A program made the position numbers and the translations under genes. From the NCBI GenBank assembly GCA_902806595.1, contig CADCXC010000009.1, positions 496,001 through 560,000 on the forward strand: a stretch of 64,000 bases of DNA, given 5' to 3'. The number at the start of each line of letters is the position of its first letter. Position 1 is the stretch's first letter. The DNA is from Pyrenopolyporus hunteri (Eukaryota; Ascomycota; Sordariomycetes; Xylariales; Hypoxylaceae). Shown here piece after piece: positions 35,397-47,110 of the stretch. The notes under the pieces are model-generated. The model ran no database searches, was not told the origin of the DNA, and saw only the letters and a list, made by a program, of their open reading frames with translations.

Positions 35397-38300
35397 CTAA
35401 GGTAAAGGTGCGTCATCCGGAGTGTCGACACCACCGCGAATACGGCGGTGGGCTTCTGCTTTCTCCGCCTCCGTGACATCTTTCTCATCCTTGCGCATGT
35501 CTGGTGTAAACTGCGGTACCTGTGGGGAATGGCCAACCGACATGCCGGCGCGAATCTTTGCATATGTCAGTATTTGCATTTGAGCAGTACCTTGGGAAGA
35601 TAGGGACTAGGTACGTACCAATGTCTCGAGGGCGCTGTTCGAGTTATCCACGAGGTCGTCATCGAACAACATCTTCCCCGGCTCAAAGAGCGTCACGATG
35701 GTACTGCCACCGAATTTGAAATACCCGAGCTCCTCGGCTCGTTTTACCTCATCTCCCTCATTCCGGGTGATGACCGTACTACCGACCATCATGGCGCCGA
35801 CGCAGATCACCATAACCCGACCGAACAGTTCGGTATCGATAGGACAGAGCACACGGACGTTCTCGCCGTACACGTCTAGCGCGGATCGGATGGCCATAGG
35901 GTTAACAGTATAGTACTCTCCCGCGATGAGCTTGGGCTTGCGAAGAATGCCATCCACAGGAATGTGGAATCGATGGTAGTCCTGAGGTGCTAGGCGGAAG
36001 ATGCCCAGGGCACCGTTCTCGTATCGCTTAGCATCCTCCGGATACGCGTCACCGAGCAGTCGTTTTATCGAGAACTCGCGACCTTTGATCCAGATAGTAG
36101 TCGCTGCCTCGATAGTGTTAAAGACGACAGACCGGCAGTCGGCGGGCGACACGATAATGTGGGGATTATCCGGCGCCGAGCAGGGTCGAGCGCCAGGCTT
36201 GAGAGCACGATAGAAGAATTCGTTGAAGTTCTTGAATTCCTCTACGGGCAGTAGAACCTCAGACATGTCTAGCTGGTGGAACTCGATGAAGCCTGGGATC
36301 TGAGACTTTGAAGCAGGATCATCGTACTTTTTACCCTGCTTGATACTCAGACTCTTCAGGAGTTTGCGAACTGGAGAGCTGTTAGCTGAGACTCCCAATA
36401 TGCGCATCAGAATCAGCACTTACTCCTTTTATTCTCCATATCCTTCGACTTTAAGCCCTTATACAACAATCGGATTCCTAGCCGTACATAGACACTCATC
36501 TTCTCCTCGTTAATCTGTCCGGTTAGGCGATCTTGCACGAGAATATTGGCCGAGTTGGCGCCGAGCTTGTAACCACCATAAGATATTTTGGTGATAACTT
36601 TTGAATACCATTTCCTTTGCGCCTGGCTGGCCGTGACGAACCCGCCCATCATGAGCGAATTGACCTGACGCCAGTCCTGGCTGGCGCAAGTAGCTATGTG
36701 AGTGATGATGTCGGCATCCTTTCGTTTGTTGAGGCGAGGCTGGTGGCAGATAGGACACTCTCGGATCTCAACAACATGTTCTTCGCTACGGTCGATGTTT
36801 AAATCATCCTTATCCAATGCGTCACCCTCTTCCCCGGACGTACTGAGCTCGGGGACGACAATAGTCGAGGTCCCCGGCTGTGTCCCTTGGACGGTCGAAT
36901 CCTCTGCACTGAGAGTGAAGGACCCTTCCTCCGAAGGAGTAACACTACTACTCTGGCTTGATGGGTTTAACAAATTCTTGACTTTCTCCGTATCGGGCAG
37001 CATATTCTTCAGCTTGTCAGTTACCGGGGCCGATCTACTCTTCGCATCTAGCTGGTCTTCCAGACAGATGACAGCCTCATCCATAGTCAGTTCTTGCTCG
37101 CCGTTCCCTGCTTTATGTGGGAACCGCTGGAAGAAACTGTCAATGGTCGACTCACGCAGAGTGGAGCCAAGGGTGTCGAGCATAGTAGTTAACTCAACCT
37201 TGCTGATCTCACCACTCTCATCCGTATCATACTGTCGCAGCATCGCCCGCCAAAACTGTTGCCGTAGCGCAGGGTACGGCACATACTTGGCCCGGATAGT
37301 CAACATAGGGCTATGCTTGGCTTCCCATTTTTCCAAGTTCTTCATTTTCAAAGGAATTGTAAAGACGCTGAAGTCGGGGTCGTCAAACTCACTGCCCTCG
37401 CCATTTCCATTTCCATTCCCATTTCCGTTCCCGTTCCCGCTATTGAGGTTCGGTATTTGATCTGCTTGTAGTAGCGCGGGACTCGGTGCAGATGTGGGTG
37501 CAACCTTCGCCTCGCCCTGTCCGTCGGCCTGTAGTGTCGCCGAAGCTGTACTAGGGGTCTTGGGCAATACCGGCCGGTTTTTGCCCAAGCTCTGAGTCGA
37601 AGATGACCTCGACAACCCGAGTCTTGCAAGCCTTGATTTTTGCACCGGAACGTATTCAGCTGGCTCCTTCAAATCGTATAGTCCAGTCTCGGGATTAGCT
37701 TTAGGGCTTCTTTCGATTAATTCCTGCACCGGAAATGACGCTGAGGCGATGAAATCGTTTCCGGAATATTTGTCGCGATCAATAACCGTGAACGCAAAAG
37801 AATATGACTGCTCATGGCTGAGTACATGAAAGAGCATCTTCTCGTTGAACACAGGATTCAAGTTATGTCGGACAACCCGTGTGCGGTAAGTCTTTTTGCC
37901 TAAAGATGCTACGACAAAAGGATCCATATCGAAGCTAGTTTTTGTGAAGTTTGACTCGGGAGGGAGATCGGTAATGTTACAGATTTCAAGGAAGATAAGG
38001 CCGACTACATCGCTGCCACCGTTGATAAATTCGTACGGATTCTGTCTCTTCTTTCGCTTTAGACCTTTGATCCTGAGCCGCCTCTTCCTCTTCTCGATGG
38101 CCTCGGGCTTATTTGGGTCTTCATCCTCCGGGGTCTCGTCGTCGTCTGGAACCTCATCATCGTCCTCATCTTGTGATCCGTCGGTGGTGTTTTGGCTTAA
38201 CTGGGGAGATGGAGTCAAGCCTGACTTTGGCGTCTGGGTCGGGCCAAGTGTCGGGGTCATACTAGGGGTAATGCTCCGAGATGCAGCTTCAGGTAGGGCC

Positions 38301-39052
38301 GTAGCAAGCAAGCGCAGCTTTTCCAATATTTGAGCGTCCGTCGCATTCTTATTTGTCGAGTCGAACAAAGTGCACTGGAGCAGCACTTCTCCTGAGACGT
38401 TGTTGGACTTCTTGCCTGGCTTCTTGCTCTTAAGGGGATACCATTTCGGTTCTTGTTCCGTCTTTTCATTGGAGAAAATCTCCTCGAGGGCTAGATCGAA
38501 TTCGCCGAGGTAGTCCTTGCCAAAGCGGTCCTTGTCCCAACAGATACAATCGAGGAGTAGGTTGTCGACACCGGTAATGGGTATGGTACAGACGACGTTC
38601 CATTCGGGGTTCAACGTTTTAGGGACATGGTGGGTAAAGAATTTGGTTTCGCCGCAGGTCAGTTGGAGATACTAGGAAGATCAGGTGTTAGTTATATCCT
38701 CAGGTTGCTGTTCTTTTTCCCTCTTTTTCTCTCTTTTTTTTTTCTGTTAGGGGCACATGAACGTATACGTACAGGATCGGATGTGCCTCCACGGTCTTTG
38801 GCAGCTAGATTCCTGGCCTAGATCAAGGTGAGTTAGAATTGGCAGTCGAGACTAATATAATCTGATTGATCAATTCATTGCCCTTACTCGAATAACGACA
38901 ATCTTTAGGACTAAGCCCGTGTCCTTGCGCGCTTCTAATGCGCCAGCATCACCCTTCGACGGCATGGGACTTGTGCTTCGGCTGTTAGAGGTAGAATTGG
39001 CGGTCGAACTAGAAGTGTAGGTCTTCAATCGTTGAGGAATGATGCGAACCAT
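35397..39052 (-). CDS. psd2: Phosphatidylserine decarboxylase 2 (C2-C2-EF-hand-PSD)
   Basis: Five exons (39052-38888, 38817-38773, 38671-36424, 36370-35619, 35555-35397) give 1122 residues in consistent phase. The first C2 domain spans about 48-175 (LVLKIVVIR, then ARNLAAKDRGGTSDP, then YLQLTCGE). An acidic linker leads to a second C2 at about 292-390 (LIFLEICNITDLP). A linker with a Gly-Asn repeat follows, then an EF-hand with loop DTDESGEISKVE at about 552-563, a Cys/His pair motif (CPICHQ) near 712, and the decarboxylase domain from about 820. Processing motif GGST is at 1040-1043; its Ser becomes the pyruvoyl group. His952 or His955 and Asp897 are candidate partner residues. The enzyme converts phosphatidylserine to phosphatidylethanolamine; yeast Psd2 works in the endosome/Golgi/vacuole system, and this lacks a mitochondrial import region. 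The 45-base second exon is unusually short. Confidence 0.92.
37395..37442 (-). repeat. Hexanucleotide repeat coding Gly-Asn in PSD2
   Basis: CCATTT/CCATTC-type units (six to seven copies) encode alternating Gly and Asn in the linker between the second C2 domain and the EF-hand. The repeat stays in frame at any copy number. Confidence 0.85.
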
Positions 39053-42012
39053 GGTGGAGGACTTTTCCGGGAGAGGCGGGCTAAATGGGGGGGTAGAAAG
39101 GGACGGATATCAGAGGTTGTATTTCCAAGGAACGAGAAGGGGCAAACGCGGGTGACGTTGTGTTGGGTCCCGTCTTGGAAGTGCCTGGCCTAGCAGAGCC
39201 CCTTTCAGCGTTTTAGGCGCTTGTGATGGTGGTCGGCCAGACTTAAGAACGCTAACGGGGGTCGAAATGATGTCAAAGGAGGTAGCTAGATCCTACTAAA
39301 AGCTTGCCCGGGTCTCGACCAGGCGAAAGTAGGCTAACGGAAGACAAGTTAGACGGCCACTTGTGGTTTGGGGTTATACCTGATTTGTTTGAGATAAAAT
39401 GGATATCAGATGATTTGAGTGATTTAGAGAGTAGTAGAAGGCCGAGGGTATAGGTAGCTATGATACAAAATAGGGAAAAGAGAAAGAATAATAACTCTAG
39501 GAGGAACAGGAAAAAAAGAATAAATAAAATAAAAGTTGTCATGGACTCGAAATACTTTTTTTGAAGCTAGATACCAAGTTTCGTCCTTTTGGAGGGGCAG
39601 GTAATTAGAACTTGGTAACCAATTCAGTCGCGCCTTCTGTTGTTGCTTGCGTGGTATGAAAACATATGTTCAAAGCAGGTAGGTGGGTACTTAGTATTTC
39701 GACGAGAAGACCTACGTAGATTAAGTACCTAATACAATATGATGACACCTAAATGTGCACCTACCATGGCTTGTGCTGACGCTGATGGCCACCCCGCCTC
39801 CACTGCCACAGAGCTAGAATTTGGCCCACCAATTCGGACGATAATGGTACATGTATTTCGAATATTGAAGTTGAAGTACAATACCTACGGGGTGGGAGAA
39901 CCTACATGTACGAATGTACTTAGATGCTCCTATGGAGCTACATATACCTCTACTTAGCTACCTAAAATGGGTATTTGAGATATCTATTATATCGAAATTT
40001 AATGAAAGCATATATCATTAAAAGCATAGGAGCTATATGAGAACATAGGTATATACAGGTAAAGTAGGTACCTATCGTATCCAATCTATAAGGTAGGCAG
40101 GTAACCACCTAGGTACCTTAGGTGTGCCACCTAATTTTAAGGAAACAAATCCCCTTGCAAGCTGAGAATTACCCGGTAAACAAACGCGGAAACTCACGGT
40201 TGCCGCACCTAATACGTTAGGTACCCTACAGTAGGTATATACCTGGGCTGGGAAGGTACGCTGATGTGCATAAACCCATGCCACAACAGAAAAGCTTCTT
40301 TTAGAGCCGGGGGATTTGTTGGAGAAACACAAACGAAACCCGTTCCATCATGCGTTAAGTACCTGGGTACGGGTAGGTTAGCACAATAGGTATCGGGTTA
40401 TACCACCCATAAGGTCCATGCTACCTACCACCTGGTACCTAATGCACCTAGGCTTAGGAGGTCGACCACTAAAATATAAAAATAACTTGGCATAAAAATA
40501 CAAACTGCAAACACTTCCAAGGCAAAGGTGATCGATCATCAGCTAAATCTTGACCTACCCAGCATACATAGTAGGGCTATGCCTTGTTAGCTGGGGGAAC
40601 AGCGATGATCGATGATCCCGTGTTCCAGAAGATCCCGACGGGTTAAAATGCAACGAAGCGTTGTAGCCTAGCTGTGTCTTGGTACCTACTCTCACATCGA
40701 CCAGGGGAAGCCCAACAACAATTTTCTGCAACGAACCGAACCACATGTACTTGTGTTATGTTTAGTACGAAGGTAAGCTTGAAGTACCTGAGGTCCGTAC
40801 GATACATGCACATATGGGTATTCCTATGGTATTCCCATGATATTAGCATAGAGGAACTCAGACCTACATGCTTAGGCTGGGTCTCTACTGTACATAGGCA
40901 GGTGGTGATACAGTTACTAAATGCTGCTGTCGTCAAACGTGCCGCGTCTGCCGCAATAGCCAGAGACTGCCTCTAGAAGTCCTACCTACACAAATCAGTT
41001 GCCGACAGATCCGTCGACTTCCAACTATTTATTACTCTACTGACACTTTCCTTTCCGTAATATCCATGAGTAAAAGGAAAGGGCAGCAATACGATACACA
41101 CCAACTCGCCGTGATGAACCGTGGGACGCGTGCCTATCGTCCGTCACATTTCTGCTCTTTTCTTCTTTTCCTTGTCCCGATTCCTGATTCCCGATTCCCG
41201 ATCTTCAGCTCGTCAAGGGTGGGTTTAAAGTGGAGGGATGGGATCTTGGGGGACGTCAAATGAGCTGATCTATGTTTGTTTAAAGAATGCTGTCGTAGGC
41301 CCCAAGCCCAGTGGCTAACTCCTGCGCTTCCCATTGGCCCGATCCCATTGTTTGGGCAATGCTCTTTCATGTAATAGGACTTGCATGATACGGCGTATCC
41401 CATGGAGATCTTGTACTACTGCCCCCTTTTTTCTGGCTGCCAGTTGTTGATGATGGTCGAAATTGATATAGAAACAAGACTATGATCCCCCAGTGATATG
41501 CGAGATGATGTACTACAAGGGATAATAGGCAAGATAAAGGAAGTCCATGGCGTGTGTCTGTATATATAGGTACTTGTAGGAAATGAAGGTCGCAATCATG
41601 AATTCCCCTATTTAAAGATGTACCTCTGTCTTATCTAGGACGATGTTATTATTAGGAACGCCAGAACATACTCAAACCAGTAATATCCCATTCATATATT
41701 ACACATAAACGTTGAAATATCCAAGGTTCTATAATCCACTCAATAATATCATACCTATCATAAGAACACCCCCTTTCTCACGGTGTATAGATAGATAATC
41801 TATATGTTAAGTCATACACCTCCACATTATCACCATATTATACCGCCCTCCAAGTAATCCGAACGCCAAAATCTCCTCGTGCTATCGTACACCGGTGACA
41901 TCATGTATATCCACATCGCTGTTTCATTCCAGCCCAGACAAGGAAGGAAACATGCAACGCCGTCATATGTATCGTAAATCCCATCAAATCATCACCGTGC
42001 TATGCCGTCTAC
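39053..42012. other. Intergenic, about 3 kb
   Basis: No gene supported. The first 500 bases are the probable promoter and leader of PSD2. The middle (39660-40480) is dense in AGGTA/TACCT motifs. AT-rich sequence at 41640-41830 and the C-rich segment that follows form the 3' flank of the HAD gene. Confidence 0.55.
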
Positions 42013-43131
42013 CTAAGCAGCACTCTGCACGTGGGGCTTCACAGCAAAGTCCTGCGTAGGCGACACGTCGATAGGGGACTCCGCGACCTCGACGCCCTGG
42101 CGGCCCTTTAGATCCGCAAGAGCGTCCTGCCAGCGGAACTTCCTGTCCTCGGCGGCGGACGGCGGCGAGGCAGGCGTAAGGACGTAGCGGGGCGGGGCGC
42201 CGCCGCCGCCGGAGCTGGAGAGTCGGCGCCAGGGGTTGGCGCGGGGGTTGAAGCGGGCGGGGAGCCCGCGGCCGCCGGTGCGGCGCACGTCCTCCTCGCG
42301 GATGCGCTCGATGCCGCGCTGCACGTCCGCGAACGTGTCGAAGGGGATGTACGGGATCCCGTGCTCCCGGCAGTACTCCTCCAGCCGCAGCCCCCGCCGC
42401 GCGAACAGCACGTCCGCCTCCCGCGCCGCCGGCAGGTCCGACACCCCGTCGCCGATGAACACGATCAGCGGCACCGTCTCGTCGTCCTCGTCCTCGCGCG
42501 ACACGCGCTCCGCCTCGCGCCGCGCTTCCGTGATCGATTGCGCCTTGTCGTGGCCCAGCTCCGTGTCGTGCCGCCAGATCGGCTTCCACTCCGACCCGTC
42601 CTCGGAGATGTGCGCGTCGTTGGCGACGATGTCGATGTGCGAGGAGGCTTCCTCGCCGAGGAAGGTGTCGAGGACTCGGCGCAGCACGGGTTTAAGTCCC
42701 GCGGAGATGACGTTGAAGGGAATGTTGTTCTTTAGGCAGTACTCGTGGAAGCTGCGGAAGTCCGGGTCGATTTCCAGCGACTTCTTCATCACCTCGAAGC
42801 CATCTTCGAAGGGGACGTTTAGTGATGCCCACATCTCTTCCGAGGCGTCCCTGAAGGAACGCTCCCCGGTCTTGATTTGCTCGTCTAGCTTCTCTCTTTT
42901 TTCGGAGCCGCAGCCGTGGTTATCGAACAGGACGTGCCCGGTGTCTTGTTTGAATATAGTGCCATCGAAGTCTGATATCGTGTTAGTACTTTCGTATAAT
43001 CTTGGTGTTCTTAAATTCGGGGGTACCTTACCTGAAAAGCATATTATCTTTCGTCTTTTAGCGGGTTGGGCTTTGGCTTCCCCGAGATTTTTAATCTCGG
43101 GAACGCGAGGTGGTGAAAGAGCGATAGGCAT
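42013..43131 (-). CDS. HAD-superfamily phosphoserine-phosphatase-like hydrolase
   Basis: Exons 43131-43032 and 42971-42013 give 352 residues. The 60-base intron (GTAAGG...ATCAG) splits the nucleophile motif; splicing restores SDFDGTIF, with DFDGT at 34-38. Further HAD motifs are the SAG motif (Ser123), Lys176 in HDKAQS, and GDGVSDLPAA at 206-215. The helical cap lies between motifs I and II. This is the complete set of catalytic elements of a Mg-dependent phosphatase of the phosphoserine phosphatase / MtnX type. Yeast YNL010W is a comparable uncharacterised family member, so the substrate is not known. The last 110 residues are Arg/Gly/Ser/Pro-rich and look like a lineage-specific tail. Codons between about 42170 and 42620 almost all end in G or C, much more so than in neighbouring genes. 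The intron has no stop and is a multiple of three, so a retained form would add 20 residues. Confidence 0.82.
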   Translation of the reverse strand: MPIALSPPRVPEIKNLGEAKAQPAKRRKIICFSGKVPPNLRTPRLYESTNTISDFDGTIFKQDTGHVLFDNHGCGSEKREKLDEQIKTGERSFRDASEEMWASLNVPFEDGFEVMKKSLEIDPDFRSFHEYCLKNNIPFNVISAGLKPVLRRVLDTFLGEEASSHIDIVANDAHISEDGSEWKPIWRHDTELGHDKAQSITEARREAERVSREDEDDETVPLIVFIGDGVSDLPAAREADVLFARRGLRLEEYCREHGIPYIPFDTFADVQRGIERIREEDVRRTGGRGLPARFNPRANPWRRLSSSGGGGAPPRYVLTPASPPSAAEDRKFRWQDALADLKGRQGVEVAESPIDVSPTQDFAVKPHVQSAA

Positions 43132-45151
43132 GTTGAAAGATGTCTATTCTATCAGTGTGTAGTTTTATCAAAGTCTAAATGATACGGGAGCAAGAAGAAT
43201 TGAATTCCACACTGCAGAAATAAAAGTAGCAGTAGATGTTCGGCTTGATGAATGGGTCTTTATGCTTTGGTATGAAGAAAATTATCGTGACATATCGAAA
43301 GGTAATAGACTTATATAGAAGTGTGTCATCGTGGGGAAGTTTGTCTAGGCCCATAGCCTAACACACGAGCTTCACGATGACGGGACCCAACGGCAGACGA
43401 CATACGTAGTGCCTAAAACGAAGCCATCGTCATATCACAAGCCACGGCACAATCCTGCCTGTGACTTTTACCGGGGTCTCATGCAAGGTCCGATTTGGAA
43501 GGCAGGCCCAAGTTCGGTAGAAAACGAAGCCATCGTCCTTATCGGCATGCACACTGACATAGGGTCTGGAATAAGCCAATCCCACCTATTCTCGCGCCAC
43601 CCGGTCCACTCGGGCGATTTCCATTTTCTATACGTAGCCAAGATCGTAGTCCAGGGGCTTGCAAGGAACCCTTTATTTTATCGTCCTCGTCAGATTACTT
43701 ACATAGTATTAGTGTAAACATCATACGGGCTGGTGGTCCACTCTTTGCGGCTTTGGGTGTATCGGGCGGAATCTAGATTTCTCTAGAAACGGGCGACAAG
43801 CCCACCAACAAGTACAAGATCTTCATTTAAACTCAGGGGTTTTCCCCATCGAAATATTCCCATGATTTCTATCGGGGAAATATATCGTTTCTTGAGTGCA
43901 CTGCCATAAGTCTTTCCTTGATAAATCATACCCTTTTTTTTCGGTACCAGGTTGGTTAATCACGCCCAGGCACCGACGGAAACTAGTCCGCATCCCAATT
44001 TTAGAATATCTTTAGCTTCCGACGAGTCACGATGCTTTGAATGCGATTCGGCTGCAAAAATTGTGTGTAAGCGATGGTGGGTTCAGAAAGCACGCTGACA
44101 CAATATGCCGAGTGACGTAGTGATGTCATGGGTAGCTTTCGGCGTCAAATCCCACGATGATTTTGCATTTCCTGCCAGCTTCTCCGACTGGACAACAACT
44201 TGAAAAGATGCGTGCGGCCGAACAACGCCGCAGAGATAAGCGGGAAGTCCGTACTAAAAGGGTCTAGCTGGAGGCATGATGAGATCGCCAGAGACTTTTA
44301 GGCCACTGTATCATAATTATTGATAATGTAACCTTTTAAGCGGTGAATACAATATATTGATCAAGGGGCGTGTGAGGGATAGGGCTTAGCAAACCACGTA
44401 GAGATGGGAGTTGCTTGTTATTGAATGAGGGGCATCACATCCCCTCCTCCCCCTCCTCTATGAGCGGCGCCTAGCTTCGTCGTATTATGGTTAGCGTCTG
44501 TTGACTACTGTGTTATCCAAGATCCACTCGCCTCTTTCCCTCTCGTTACTTGCATCCAACGGCCTGAGAGTCCATGTGACGACGATGTACTCCTGAAGAC
44601 GCCAGCTAGAGCTGCTTCCTACCCCCTCGCGATATAATCTGAGGGTTCGTCATTGTGCATTCAAATGATCTCTCAAGTTTCTTCTTTTCTTGCAATTCAA
44701 GGACGTGCCGCTCTAGAACGCAAATGATGTCAGACGAGCGTAGAAAAACTTCTCTGGCCTTGCTCTGCCATTCTTCAGCGTTGCAAAACCAGGGGTTTGA
44801 TCCCCACATGAGAATATAGCGGATTGAAGATACTCTCGGGTTACTTCATTCAGGAATAGCGAAAAGCACCACTAAAGCGCGGCTGGCAAATTTAAATAAG
44901 GTCGTAAAGGACAAGGCTCGGTCTAGTCAAAGCGCCATATCCATTCACGCCCTTTCCCCATCCCCCTTACACTTCAATCAGGAGCACTCAAGACGCGTAA
45001 CTAGCACAGGAGTAATGTATGTGAGGTATTCGTCATGTTCGTAGGATATCGTAACCAAAGGTACTGCGCCTTTTCTTTATGCCTCGCTCTTCAAGGTCTA
45101 CCAGGATATCAACAATCACAAAAGACCTTTTCCTCATTGGTCCTCCCATGT
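43132..45151. other. Intergenic, about 2 kb
   Basis: No gene supported. A 17-base direct repeat (AAAACGAAGCCATCGTC) occurs at 43415-43431 and 43521-43537. An open frame on the minus strand, 44809-44606 (67 codons), reads plausibly as helical protein (EEWQSKAREVFLRSS), but nothing else supports it. Confidence 0.55.
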
Positions 45152-46225
45152 TTAAGACGATACCTTTGCGCTAAACTTGGCGGCAGCCTTATCAAACAAT
45201 TCGCTCTTCTCCTCGACGTCGACTAGGAAAGGGTGTTTGGGTGCCGCTTTCTTTAGAGAACTGCAGAAAAGAGTGTATTAGTATGCAAGTAATATCAAGG
45301 CGATCTGGTTATAGCGTACTTTGTAAGTTCGGTGGTATCTTTGCCGGTTATGACCGAGAGGACGAGCAAATTGGCGATGGCTTCGGCGTATTCGGGCTGC
45401 TTCTGCACAGCTTGCTCGAGAGCACTTTGGGCCTCCTCGACGCGACCTAGATGGATCTCGCATACGGCCTGGGATACGAGGGAAATGATGGAAGACGTCG
45501 AGGGAGCTTGCGCAAGTTCTTCAAACACGTAAAACGCCTGCTGGTACTTGTCTCCTCCCTGAAGCGAGGGCCGTTCATTAGCTCCATCATTGTAAGGGCC
45601 GCGGTTTAAGTAGTACATACCAGCCGTAGGCCAACCCATGATTCTGCCAGGTTGACAAGTAGACTGTCTTGCGCCCATCGTCGAGCCGCTGTAACTTCCT
45701 TAAGAGCTAGGTCGGTACGGTTTTGCTGGAGGTGGATTTGGGTAATCAGAGCGACAGCATCGACTAGATAGATAGACCCCCATTAGTATATAACTGGGAG
45801 AGCTATTACTTCGTTTAGTAGTCGAACGTACGGCTTCCGGAATGCTGCGACAGGAGCGCGAGGGCCTCTTCCGACTTGCCAGCAGCTTGCAGAACTGTGC
45901 CCCCGACGACCTGAACCGTCCGATTGTCGCTGGCAGACGAAGCCAGCTCTTCAATGATCTGCACGGCGGCGTCCGTCTTCCCTAGGCTATATTCTGCGAG
46001 AGCGCGCACCGCAACCAGATCGGGCTCCGACTCTCCTTGTACGTCCGCGACAACATCTTCTGCTTGTCCGAGGGCGATGCGAGCTCGGAGGGCGAGTACT
46101 CGGGCGGGGAGCGCGTTTTCGGGCGAGAGGGCGGACGTATCGAAGTCGATGACCTCTTGGTATTGGCCCTGGTGGAAGTGGTTGTGAAGGTTGATCAGCT
46201 CGCCTTCTGCCGAATAGGGGTCCAT
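45152..46225 (-). CDS. SEC28: Coatomer subunit epsilon (epsilon-COP)
   Basis: Four exons (46225-45832, 45763-45621, 45558-45320, 45260-45152) join in phase to 294 residues, the normal length for epsilon-COP. The N-terminus is MDPYSAEGELINLHNHFHQG, followed by TPR-like helical hairpins throughout. The family blocks IHLQQNRTDLALKEV, ARRWAQDSLLVNLAESWVGL, KYQQAFYVFEELAQAPSTSS and HPFLVDVEEKSELFDKAAAK are easily recognised. Epsilon-COP binds the C-terminal domain of alpha-COP and stabilises the COPI coat, which carries cargo from the Golgi back to the ER and within the Golgi. All introns are about 60-70 bases with GTACGT/GTATGT/GTACGC donors. The start is the first ATG and matches the family N-terminus. 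Confidence 0.93.
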
Positions 46226-47110
46226 GTTCGCTCGATTACTACTGGTAATTGTAGTCGGATTCGCTTATTCTAGTGTGGTTCACGTGCGATTCGCCCTATT
46301 CGGTATTGCTTTACAGGACAGACTCGACTCGATGTCCTAAGGGTTGACGATTAACAGTTGAATTACAAATGTATAAAGTGCGTAGTTCTGTGAACTCTAT
46401 CTGCTACCTAAAGAGGACAAAGCAGACACGATGTGGGCGGAAGCTGCCAGCTGGCAAATCAATCCTTATCGGTCTTATCAACTCGTAGGAGCTGGTACCT
46501 AAGCAGGTACGTACCTTAAGTACATGAACGGGGAGGTTCAAACGGGATCTTCGCCGTTTCCCTCGACCTCGGCTCAACTCAGCTCAACTCAACTCAACTC
46601 GACTTAATGCAACGCAACGCAACGCAGCACAACGCAACGTAAATACCGCTCAACTCCTTAAGTGCCAAGTGCCTAGGTGTCCGCCTTGCCGCGCGGCCGC
46701 GCAGGCTCCGGCTCCGTTTCCCTGGGGGGTGGAGGCCCAACCGAGAGCTCAAGAGGAAAGGGAAAAGAACTACCTCTGTATCGAGAGCCCTGGCCATCTC
46801 CCGTCACCTCTCTTATCCACCTTATAGAGGACTGCGAGAGCATCACTCTCTAAAGAACCATCCTCAATCCTCAAATGACCGAGTCCCGAATCTAAATGCA
46901 CGCAACTTGAAACAGCATGACCTGCTTTATAAACAGGCATCGTATGAGCCTGACTAGTCTCCCGTAGCACAGCTGGCCGAAACATGGCACTCGCTAAGAA
47001 AGAACTCGCTCCTTGCGCGGAAACATCGCGCGCGTATTTTCCAGGGTGTATAATATCTCCTCCAGCCTCTTATTCGCCTCCTCTCAGAGGTCCGCTATCC
47101 GCCTAGAGAG
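46226..47110. other. Intergenic with AACTC/AACGC repeats
   Basis: Promoter side of epsilon-COP and 3' flank of the zinc-finger gene. An open frame at 46985-46770 (minus, 71 codons, MFRPAVLRETSQ...) has a start that could be a mitochondrial presequence, but I could not connect it to a known protein. Confidence 0.5.
46571..46640. repeat. AACTC and AACGC pentanucleotide repeats
   Basis: A run of CTCAACTCAACTCAACTC units passes directly into CAACGCAACGCAACGCAGCA units: two related pentamer arrays side by side. Confidence 0.9.

Noticed and set aside
42236..43162. 308-codon open frame on the + strand antisense to the HAD gene
   Set aside because: It is Arg/Ser-rich and caused by very high GC3 in the true gene on the other strand, whose HAD motifs are complete.
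43409..43717. 102-codon open frame on the + strand
   Set aside because: Unrecognised, contains the direct repeat, and has no conserved motif.
44606..44809. 67-codon open frame on the minus strand with helical-looking sequence
   Set aside because: Too short and without upstream promoter or splice partners that I could support.
44775..44815. GGGGTTTGATCCCC resembling a tRNA T arm or small hairpin
   Set aside because: The loop length does not fit a T arm and no tRNA cloverleaf could be drawn.
46770..46985. 71-codon open frame on the minus strand starting MFRPAVLRETSQ
   Set aside because: The start resembles a mitochondrial presequence, but no downstream exon or known small mitochondrial protein could be matched.
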